Source of the DNA: Ketobacter sp964016105
Lineage (GTDB): Bacteria > Pseudomonadota > Gammaproteobacteria > Pseudomonadales > Ketobacteraceae
NCBI GenBank assembly: GCA_964016105.1
Contig: CAXHEX010000002.1
Span: 248,001-312,000 of the forward strand
Length of the DNA stretch: 64,000 nt
Direction of reading: 5' to 3'
In this document: positions 44,901 to 56,900 of the stretch, one piece after another
Position numbering within the stretch: the first letter of the stretch is position 1
How the letters are laid out: every line of letters starts with the position of its first letter
Notes under the pieces: model-generated
What the model saw: the letters and a program-made list of their open reading frames with translations, nothing else
Database searches by the model: none
What the model was told of the DNA's origin: nothing
Position numbers and translations under genes: made by a program

Positions 44901-47900
44901 ACTGATAGTAGTTGAACATAAAGCCCAATCGACCACGGGGGCTGATTTGGATTTGCTTGCCTATGGATATGGCGCGATAAGGCTTAATCTCTTTCTGGAA
45001 ACTACGAGCGTAATTGATCAAATCGCCAAATTTGGACGCACTATTCAGACTCTGCTGAGTAAAGACAAAGGGCGTTTCCTGAATATAACAACCGTAACCT
45101 TCCGCATGGCCTTTGGTTCTTCCCCCCATGGTTTCTTGAACAGAGAAATCCCCATCGGGGCGACAGTATGCGCCAATCAAAATGCCATACAGACACTTGA
45201 AGTACAGTGCCGGTGTAATACGCTGACTTCGGCAATAGGCTTTTACTTTTTGCCAATGTTCATCCTCAAGAAAATGTTCCCGAGTAATAAAGTGGCCAGG
45301 CTCTGGAATGGGTGAAGGCACCGTAAAATCCAAAGGCTCAACGCTGGCAAATTTACCCCGCCAGAATTCCAGGATATCCTGGTTATCCATGGTGGCACGG
45401 TCCAGCGCCACATAGTTCTGGAACTCAACGGTACTGATATCGGGAGTACTACCCTCGCTGAACGCTTGATAGGTATCAATAAGCTGTAACCAGTAGTTAT
45501 TCAGTGATGCACCATCCAGCACCCCGTGATGAACCGCCGTCACCACAATAAAATGATCCGCCGCCAGTTTGAACACCCCATGGTGGATCAGCTCATCTTC
45601 CGTCACCTGGTAGGGTCGATAAATGTAATCGCGAATGTGATTATTTAACGCTTCCTCATCTACTGCAGCCTCACTGTAATCAAATAACTCCAGATGAACC
45701 GTTTTTTGCTGGTCTACCACAAGGTAACCCATATCCATATACGGAGTATCACTTGTCATAAACTTGCAGCGCAGTAAGGGTTGTTTATCCGTTAGATATT
45801 GAATGCAGCGCTGCCACAGTTCCAAATCCAGTGGCCGATGAATCGCAATCTGCCAACCATGGCTACTCTGCAAACTGTGAGGATTCACCAGATTGTCCAT
45901 AAACATATCGTACTGCATGGCGCTGAGGGGAATCACCGAGTGGACATCTTTACTATCCAATTGCAGTCGTTCAAGGATATGGCTGTCACCGACAAAATTG
46001 ATGGCGGCAAGGGGTTTATCCAAGTCAGTTAACAATGCCTGACACAGAGTTTGATAATGGGCCACCATGGTAGCAATAGTTTCGCGCTTGAATAACGCGC
46101 TGTTGAATTCCAAAGAACCCGCCAGTTGAGACTCGTTCAAGGTGAGGTTAAGGGTAATATCGAACTTGGAAGACTGGGTTTGACCGCCCACCACTTCCAC
46201 TTCCATATCACCAAAGCGTGCGTTAGATAAGACGGAATCCACACTAAAGCCAGCCTGATCCAACAATTGAAACGCCACCTGAACCAGGGGCGAATAAGCC
46301 GGGTTACGGGGTACCGCTAAACGCTCAGCGATAAGATCAACCGGCACATCGGCGTTGGAAAACCCATCCAACACCGTGGTTTTAATCTGTGACAGTGCCT
46401 GTTCTACGGTGGGGTTACGGTGCAAATCACTGCGTAACACCAGGCTTTGGATAAAAAAGCCAATCACCGAGTCCAGTTCACTGCTATCTCGACCCAGTGT
46501 AGGCACACCCACCAGAATATCCTGCTGGCCGCTGTAGCGGGACAACAGCAACTTCCAGCCCAGCAACATAAACATAAACGGCGTTACCTGCTGCTGATTG
46601 CAGACCTGTTTCAGTTGCTCAACAAAGCCTGCTGGCATGTCAAATGACAGGGAGTCCCCTTGGGTAACCTGCACCGACGGCCGTGGGTAATCCAGGGGCA
46701 GCTCTAACAATGGCGGTGCCGACTTCAATTGCTTCTGCCAGTAGGCTAGCTGATGTTCCAAGCGCTCATGGTTGAGCCAATCCCGTTGCCACTGGGCAAA
46801 ATCCGGGTACTGCACTTTCAGTTCCGGCAATGGCGAAGGCAACTGTTGTTGATAGGCCAAATACAGGGTCATCAATTCTCGGAACAACACCACCTGGGAA
46901 GCACCATCGGAAATAATATGATGCATACATAACAACAGTAGATGGCTTTTTTGCTCCAGCTTCAGCAATCGCAGGTTCCACAGCGGCGCCTGATCCAAAG
47001 CAATCAGATTTTGGCTGTTGTGCTCTATGGCACGGGCAACGGCGTCTTGCTGTTGTTCACCCTGTAACGCACGGATGTCTTCCACATCCAATGTCAATTC
47101 AATCTGCTGCTGAATAATCTGTAGGGGTTCACCTTGAGCATCTTCAATAAAGTAGGTGCGTAAGCTTTCATGGCGACGAACCACTTCCTGGAATGCTTTT
47201 TCCAGTACGGCGGTATCCAGCTCCCCTTTGATCTTTAACGCCACCGGCATATTGTTGGCGTGTGTGCCCGGGTTCATTTTCTCAAAGAACCAAAGCCGTT
47301 GCTGACCAAACGAAAGCGGTGCTTGAGAACGGTCCTGTCGCACTTTTATAGCAGGTCTTTGACCATGATCGGACAGGGTATCCAGTGCCTGGGCCAGCGC
47401 TTCCACAGTGGGGTTTTCAAACAGCAATCGCACCGGCACCGGCCGGCCCAACAATTTGGATACTTTATTGATTAACTGGGTAGCCACAAGAGACTGGCCA
47501 CCCATCTCGAAAAAGTTATTACGAATACCCACTTGGTTGCGGCCCAAACTGGCTGCCCACAGATCACAGAGCTGGTTCTCCAAATCCGTGCGGGGAGCCA
47601 GATAGGTATCGGCCTCTTCCACCTGAGGTTTTGGAAGGGCTTTGCGATCCACTTTGCCATTGGGTGTTAAGGGGAAAGCCGCCAAAACCACCCAGAGTTC
47701 TGGCACCATAAAGCGTGGCAAAAATTGACTGCATTGATTGGCTAGCTCGCTGCTGTGCAACTCTTGCTCTGAAACCACCCAGGCCACCAGGCGCTGTACA
47801 CCATTGGCATCGCTCAACACATCCACCAGGCTATCTTGAACCTCATCGGTACGATTCAGTACGGCCTGAATCTCTCCGGCTTCTACACGATAGCCTCGGA

Positions 47901-50900
47901 GTTTTATTTGATGATCGCGACGCCCCAGATACTCCACATTGCCATCATGGCGGTAGCGGGCACGGTCTCCAGTTCGGTACAGTTTGCTGTGGCCATGGCT
48001 GTTAAGATGGGGATTGTCTACAAAACTGGTGGCGGTTAATTCCGGATTGTTAATATAACCGGGTCCAACGCCAGCGCCAGCGATACACAGCTCCCCAACG
48101 GCCCCCACAGGCAACAATTCTAATTGCTCTCCCAAGATAAACAGCTGCACGTTGTAGTTTGGCCGACCGATGGGCAAGGTAGCGGTTTCAATATCGCGGG
48201 CCAAATCCACCGCATACCAGGCCGCTATATCAGTACATTCCGTAGGACCGTAACTGTTAATCAATTGGCAATGGGACTGCTGTAACCAAGCCTGCAAACG
48301 TTGCAGGTTGATTGGCTCTCCCCCCAGGAAAAGCAGGCGCAGGCTACTAATGTCCGGCCATTGGTTGGGCTCATCTTGCAGCGCATAAAAGGCGCTGGGG
48401 GCGCAGTTTAACCAAGTGACTTTCTCAGTTTGAATCAGGCTATTAATTTGCTGGGCATCAAACTCCTGGAACTCAGGAATAACCAGAGTGGCTCCGGTCA
48501 TTAAGGGCGCAAACAAATTTTTCTGTGTTAAGTCAAAACCCAATGCGGAAAGCAGCAGTATTTTATCCTGCGAGGTCATATTGAACTGACCGCAATACCA
48601 ATTCAGCAAATTGATTTCTGAACTGTGATAAGCACCGGTGCCCTTAGGCAGGCCGGTGGACCCTGAAGTAAAAATCAAATACAGCAACTGCTGGGGTGAC
48701 ACAGAAATATCCGGCAGATCAGCTGGGTAATTTTCTATTCTAGATTGGAGTTGTTGCCAACTGATTTTCTTCACGTTCTGCGGCAAACAAGCACTCAAGT
48801 GATCTAATGTGAGTACGGTCTTCACTTCCGCAGCGTCAAGAATATAACAAATGCGCTCCAAAGGATAAGCAGGATCAATGGGCACATAGGTGGCACCGGC
48901 TTTTATTACCCCCAAACAGAGGGTGAGCAAATGCACATGACGGTCGCTGCAAATGGCAACCCGATCGCCCACTGCAACGCCCTGCTCTATCAAGTGATGG
49001 GCCAATCCGTTGGATACCTGCTCCAACTCCTGGTAGGTCAGCTGATTTTCACCACACACCACCGCAACATTATCCGCATATTGGTTGGCTGCTGCGCTGA
49101 TTTGACGGTTGAGTGTGGATTCAAGGTTGTGGTCGGTACCCGTCAGGTTCCACTCCACTACTTGCTGTTCCACTTCTTGCTGCGTCAGTATGCTCTGCTG
49201 AGCCAGGGTGGCATCCGGATCGTTGACCAATGCTTTCAACAGGGCTTGGAAATGCTCGATAAAGTGAGCAATGGTGGATTCAGTAAACAGATCCGTATTG
49301 TATTGCAATGAGCCACCTAGACCGCCGTTTTGGTCCCATAGGGTCAGGGTTTGCTCGAACTTACTGGAATCCACACCGGGATCGAAGGCTTCAATGGTGA
49401 TGTCACCCATGGCCTCTACCCCGCCCAATTGGGATTGATCCACGGGCAGATTCTGGTAGGCCAACATCACTTGAAACAGAGGTGAACGGCTCATGTCGCG
49501 CAGCGGATCTATAGCCTCAACTACCTGTTCAAATGGCACTTCTTGATGGGCAAAACCGTCCACCACCGTCTGTTTCACTTGTTGCAACAAACAGGTAAAA
49601 CTGTCGTTGGGATCCAACGTAAGTCGCACAGCCAGGGTGTTAACAAAGAAACCCACCACCTGCTCCAGCGCCGTGTGCTCACGACCGGCCACCGGGGTGC
49701 CAATGGCAAAATCATTCTGACCGGAATACTTATGCAAAAGGACGCCGTAAGCGGACAGCAACAAAGTAAAGAAAGAACAACCCTGTTGGGTCGCTATGTT
49801 ACGCAAACCGGTGACCGTGGCTTCATCGATGGTGAAACGCAAGGTGTTGCCATTGAAGGTTTGCACCCTAGGCCGTGGCAGATCCGTTGGCAACGCCAGG
49901 GGCTCAACGCCATGCAATTGAGTGGACCAATAGTCCAATAACTGCGCCTGTTTTTCCTCGGTTAAACGTTGCCGTTGCCAATGGGCATAATCGCCATACT
50001 GAATCGGCAGCGGACTCAGATTCGCTTCCCCAAAACTACTGTGTTGTAAATAGGCCTGCACCAAATCCTGCAACAGCAGGTTCATGGACCAACCATCGGT
50101 CACCAGGTGATGTATCACCATGGAGAACACATATTCATTATCCGGCAGGCAAAACAGGTGGGCCCTAAATAATGGCCCGGTTTCCAGATCAAAGGGGGTC
50201 ATCAGTTGACGCATGACCTGCTGTTTTACTTCAAACTCGATCTGCTGCTCATCTTCAGGCTGCTCATCTTCAATAAGTTGAGTGGTGGCAAGTGTCCAGC
50301 TATCTTGGGGCAAAATATGTTGATAGGGCCCGCTGTCATCCTGATTGATGACGGTGCGTAATCCTTCGTGGCGATTAATCACCGCAGCCAAAGCATGTTC
50401 CAAACTGGCCTCATCCAAATTACCTTTTATACGCAGCACGGTGGGAACATGATAGGCCAAGGATCCGCCTTCAATGGCATCCAACAGCCACAGCCGCTGC
50501 TGGGCAAAAGACAGGGGTAACCGCTGCTCGCGGGGCACCGCAACCAGTTCCAGCTCCGCTTCCTGATCACCCAGTTTATCCAGTCTTGCGGCCAGGGCCT
50601 CAACGGTGGGTGCCAACATAAAATCCCGGATCGAAATGGTTTGCCCCAGTTCACTGCGAATGCGGGCCGCCACCTGGGTTGCCAACAGGGAATGCCCACC
50701 TAATTCAAAAAAGCTGTCATGGACCCCCACTTGATCCAGCTTCAGAATCTGACACCAGATATCCGCCACCAAACGTTCGTTGTGGGTTCTGGGGAGCACC
50801 AAGCTTTGGCTTCGGGTTTGCCAAATGGGTGGCGGTAAATTTTTACGATCCACCTTACCGTTGGGGGTCAGTGGGAAACGCTCCACAATGACCCAGGCAT

Positions 50901-53900
50901 CCGGGTGCATGTATTTCGGTAAATTAGTGCTGCAAAGAGCTTGCACCTCTCCTAACAGGTTTGGCTCCAAACTCATGCTTTCCACCCACGCCACTAACTG
51001 GCTAGGGGCGTTTTGTCGATCCAACACCGCAACTAAACTGCCACTCACCATGGGGTGCTGATTAATAACCGCTTCGATTTCGCCAACTTCTATACGGTAG
51101 CCACGCAACTTAACCTGATGGTCTTTCCTACCCAGGAATACCACGGAACCATCATCTCGAAAACGTGCACGGTCTCCGGTCCGGTAGAGCTTACTGTTAT
51201 CCGTGAATGGGTTTTCAACAAACGCCGCTTGTGTCAATTGCGCTTGATTTAAATAGCCCGGGCCAACGCCATCACCGGCGATACATAACTCTCCCACGGC
51301 TCCCTGGGGCAAAAGTTCCAAATGCTCACCCAAAACGTAAAGCTGCACGTTAAAATTGGGTTTGCCGATGGGAAGCAATGCCTGTTCACGGTCACGGGCT
51401 AAATCCACCGGGTGCCAGGCGGCAATATCAGTACATTCGGTGGGGCCGTAGCTGTTCACCACCTGACATTGGCTCTGTTGTAACCAGTCAGCAAGTCGTG
51501 CCAGATTGATGGGCTCACCACCTAGGAACAGGTGGCGCAGTGACGCCAGACGGGGCCAGTCTTGCGGATTATCAATCAGCGGATAAAACGCGCTGGGAGC
51601 ACAGTTGATCCAGGTTATCTGGTGTTGCTCTATTAAATCCACCAACCTGGCAGGGTCGTATTCCTGAAAAGAAGGGATCACCAACTGGGCACCGTTCACC
51701 AACGGTGCGAATAGATTTTTTTGAGTTAGATCGAAACCGATGGCACTGAGCAAAAGAAAACGATCATCACTGTTCAAACCAAACTGGCTGCTGTACCAAT
51801 TTAACAGGTTCACTTCGCTGCGTTGGTAAGCTGCCGTGGCTTTGGGCAGACCGGTTGAACCACTGGTGTAAATCACATAAATAAGATCATCACCTGGCGC
51901 ATTGGGTTCTGTTGCTAGGTCGGGTATCAGTTCAGGTATAAGGTCATGTGTAAGATCAGGCTTAACGGCCGAAGCCAAAGAACTTAAATCCAACTGATCT
52001 ATTTCCAGTGCTTCTACCCCGGCGGGTACCAACGATTTCAGCTGTGATTGGGTGAGCACAAATTTAATAGCCGATTGCTCACAGATATACTGAATACGCT
52101 GTTCCGGATAAGCCGCGTCGATGGGTACGTAAACCCCACCGGCTTTTAAAATACCCAGGATGGACGTCATCAAATGCAGGTTGCGATGTTGAATCAAACC
52201 CACCTGTTGACCTGGGGTTACGCCACCTTGAACCAAGAGCGCAGCCAAGCCGTTGGAATAGTGCTCCAATTGCTCATAACTGAGCTGTTGCTGGTCACAA
52301 CAGATGGCAGACCGTATGGCATGGTGTTGCGCAGCGTGACTAAACCACTGCTCTACCCGTGCAAAAGGCGGATAAGCTTGTTCCGTCTGGTTCCATTCCT
52401 GCACCTGTCGCGTGCGTTCCTGGGGTGAAAGCAACTGCGCTTGATATAGGGCCTGCTGTGGATGGGTCAACAAGCTCTCGCACAGGGCCACAAAATGCTG
52501 GACGAAGCGCGCCATGGTGTCAGCACTAAACAACGCTGTGCTATAGGACAAACTGCCGTGAATGGTGCCCTGCTGTGGCCACAGCGTGAGAGTTTGATCG
52601 AACTTGGCGGTCTCTAATTCCAACTCATAAGCGGAGAACTGCAACCCTTCCAAGGCTGCTTGCCCCAGCCCAACATCGTCTTGGGGTAGGTTTTGGTAGG
52701 CCATCATCACTTGAAACAGGGGTGACCGGCTCATATCACGATCAGGGTTGATATGCTCTACAATTTGCTCGAATGGTATATCCTGATGCTCAAAACAGGC
52801 CAGAGAGGTGGTCTTAACCGCTTCCAAAAATTGCAGAAAACTCTGTTCTGGCTTTGGCTCAACTGGAATGGCCACCGTATTAACAAAAAAGCCCACCATG
52901 GATTCCAGTTCTACTCGATCCCGCCCCGCCACCGGGGTGCCTATGGCAAAGTGATCCTGGCCACTGTAGCGTTGCAACAACACGCTATAACAGGCCAACA
53001 GCACCATAAAATGAGTGCACTGATAACGATTGGCTAAGCGATCCAATTCTGCGCTGGCGGTTTGCGACAGTTGAAAAGACACACTGGCGCCGGCAAAACT
53101 CTGTACCGCTGGCCGTGAAAAGTCCGTGGGCAAATCCAGAACGGGAACCTCTTGCAGCTGTTGCTGCCAAAATTCAAACTTAGTGTCCAAACGCTCTTGG
53201 GTAAGATATTGCTGCTGCCAGCAGGCAAAATCTGCGTATTGCAAATCCGCAACGGGAGCAGAATGCTGTTGACCTGAAAGGATTTGAATATAGCCTTCAG
53301 CCAATTGCCGAATCAGCAAACCGTTAGACCAACCGTCGGTAATGATATGGTGGAGCACCACGATCAATACAAAGCGATCCTCATCCAGCTTGCATATATG
53401 ACCACGAACCAAACCACCCTGTTCCAAATCGAAAGGTTTGGTCACAATCCCTGCCACTTTTTTCCGCGCTTGCTGTTCATCAAGCTGTGAAAAATCAGCC
53501 ATTATGAGCGTGGCAGATTCGGAATCCGAAAAGACCTGATAGGGACCTTCTTTATCCTCGAGAAAACGGGCCCGCAATACTTCATGACGCTGAATCAATT
53601 GTTGGAAAGCTTGCTCCAATACCGCGAAGTCCAGACCGCCATTCACTTCAATTATACTGGGCACATGATAGGCCGGGTTACCGGGTTCAATTTTATCCAG
53701 CAACCACAGTCGCTGTTGTGGAGCAGACAAAGGAATACGTTGATTACGATCGCAAGCAATCATTTCCCCTTGCTGTTGACTCTTCTGAGCCAGCTTTACC
53801 CGCTCTGCCAACTGGGCCACTGTAGGATATAAAATCAAATCCCGAATGGGCAGTTCAATACTGAAACGATTGCGCATGCGGGTGACGATTTGATTGGCCA

Positions 53901-56900
53901 ACAGGGAATGCCCCCCCAGATCGAAAAAGCTATGGTGCACGCCCACGGTATTTTGCTTCAACACCAGTTGCCATATCTCGGCAATATCCGATTCCAGTTC
54001 ATTTCTTGGTGCTACGTATTCCTGAGCAGGCCCCATTTCGCTGGCGCGGGGTAATGCCTTACGATCAATCTTACCATTGGGAGTTAATGGCCACGCTTCC
54101 ATGGTCATCAGCTGGGAGGGAACCATGTAATCTGGCAGTTGATTACGCAACTGAGCTTGCCAATTTGGATCTAGATCCCCTTGGGGTACCAAGCCATAGG
54201 CAATTAACTGCTGGTCCTCCACCAATACAAGGGCATCGGTCACGCCCTCTAATGATTTTACTGCGGTTTCCACTTCACCCAGTTCGATCCTTAGGCCACG
54301 CAACTTAACCTGAAAATCTTTACGGCCCACATACTCAATGGCGCCGTCTGGAAGAAAGCGGCCTAAATCACCGGTCTTATAAAGCAAGCCAGCACCGAAT
54401 GGGTTTTCAACAAAGACCGCCTGTGTCAGCTCTGGTTTATTTAAATAGCCTAAACCCACACCGGCACCGGCAACAGCGATTTCTCCAATCACCCCATGGG
54501 GAACCGGGTGGCAATCGTCGTTGATGATATACAGCTGGGTATTAACAATGGGCTTTCCAATGGGAATGGCCGCCTGTTCCCGGGGCATTTGCTCAACAAT
54601 ATGGTAGGACACCACATCGGTGCATTCCGTGGGGCCATAGCTGTTCACCACCTTGGCCTGGGTGTCACTGTGTTGCAACCAGGATTGCAACCGGCTTAGC
54701 TGTAACGCTTCGCCACCTAATACCACCCATCTAAGGGAACACAGCTGTTGGGCTTTTCGTTGTTCATCGCCGTCAAGCAAACCATAAAAGGTACTGGGGG
54801 CGCAGTTGATGTGGCTAACCTGATACTTTTGCACCACACTGGCAACGAAATCACCATCGTATTGTTCCATTTGCGGAATCACAATGGCGCTACCACACAG
54901 TAACGGAGCCAATAAATTCTTTTGAGTAAGGTCAAAGCCAAAGGCGCTCACCACCAAAGCCCGAGCTTCGCTGCCAAATTGACACAGCCCCCGGTACCAC
55001 TGCAACAAGTTAAGTTCACCAGCGTGGGTAACCACCGCACCTTTGGGTTTACCTGTGGACCCGGAAGTATAAATAATATAAAGCGGATCCTGGGGCTGGG
55101 GACGATACTCCACATTGTCTTCGGAAAATGCTGCCAATTGTTGCGGCAGGGTCTCCGTGGTAAGCAAGCTGTCGCAACTGCCCTGCACCGTTTCCAGCAA
55201 ACATTCTTGGGTCAGCAGAACTTTAGCTTTAGCGTCATCCAGAATATAAGCGATGCGATCTTTGGGGTAACCCGATTCAATGGGTATGTAAACCGCACCG
55301 GTTTTGATCACCGCCCAAATGGAGACGATAAACCAGGGACCACGATCCATGCAGATACCCACGCTGGATTGAGGCCCCACCCCGTGTTCGGATAGCAAGC
55401 GACTCAGTTGATTAGAGCGAGCATTCAGTTCGTGGTAAGTAAGTTCCGATTGCGACGCCAAATCACCGTGGTAAACGGCCACCGCATCAGGCGCGCTAGC
55501 CACTGCCTGATAAAGACCATCCGCCAAACTAGTTAGAGGCTCAAAGTTAATGACCTGATCAACCGGCGACTTGGAATTCCACTGCTGAAGTTCAGTCTGC
55601 TCATTTTCTAATAAAAAATTCAGCTGGGAGAACTGGGAATCCTGCTCCACTATCTGCCGGGTGAGGGATTCCATTCGCTGCAAAAAGTGCAGATCAACAA
55701 ACGCGGTGCCATCGGTCCACAACTCAAAATACAATTCATGGCCATAATCTTTTATAAACACCTGCACCGTATTGTCCACGTGGGACGAAAAGGTATAGGG
55801 CAAGGTGCTGCTTCCGGCCATTTCCACGTTTTCAAGAAAGTTGAAATAGTTGTATTGAAATACCAGATTGCCCGCTGGAAAGAGCTGATTTAGAGCCTGT
55901 AAGGATAAGAAGGTGTTACCTCGAATTGCTTTGCGATACTGTTTTTGCTGGGCAAAAAAATCATCCCCATGACACTGGGAGCCGATGCAATCCAACGGAA
56001 TGATATAGGGTGTCTGCTGATAAAAAACACCGATATCCAATGCTTCAATCTTGTCTCTACCCGATTGAATATCCCACAGTACAAAATCCTCTTCGGGCCG
56101 ACAATATTGCTTCACCAATAACGCCGCCACCAAACGAAATAGGATAGAGGGATGGGACTTCTTACTGCGACAATAGCGCTTTATATTTTCTAACAATTCT
56201 GCAGATACGGGCTGGCTCAGTATCTGATAGTGGTTATGCTGATGTCGCTGCTTGGGCAAAGAATAACTTAAGGGAGCTACGGCTTGGGCCTGTTGCCGCC
56301 AAAACCCCAAACTATCAGCGGAATCCACTTGCTGGAAATGACGGTCAATGTATTGGGGGAAGTGATCTTCAAACTGAGGCAAAGGCTCCCCCGCCACCAG
56401 AGCGTGATAGCTGGCCACGATCTTTTGCAGCATATTCATGCCGGAGATGCCATCAATCACAATATGATGGGAGGCTAAAAGCAACCAACAACGGTCGCCA
56501 TGGGTCAAAAGTTGAAAGCGCAGTAAATCGTCTTTAAATATATCCGCTTCCACATAGCACCAACGCTCATGGTGCTGATAAACAAAGCTGTCCGGATCAC
56601 TCTGATCGGCGATGTCAATCACGTCTAACGTCACGTTGGCCGCCATGCCCACAACCGGTTTTACCACCTGATAGGCTCCATCGGCCCAGGGCAGGTCACA
56701 ACGAACGTATCGACAACGTAGCGCCTCATGGCTTTGTACTACGTGATTTATGGCATGCTTAAGGTGGGATTGATCCAGTTCGGCATTGATGTTGTAAATA
56801 AAACCAACCGCATACTGCTTGGTATGGGGTCGCAATTGTAGATCCTGAACAAATGCCATTTGAGTGGTGGTTAGGCGGCGCAGGGTTTCCCCTTTTTCAA

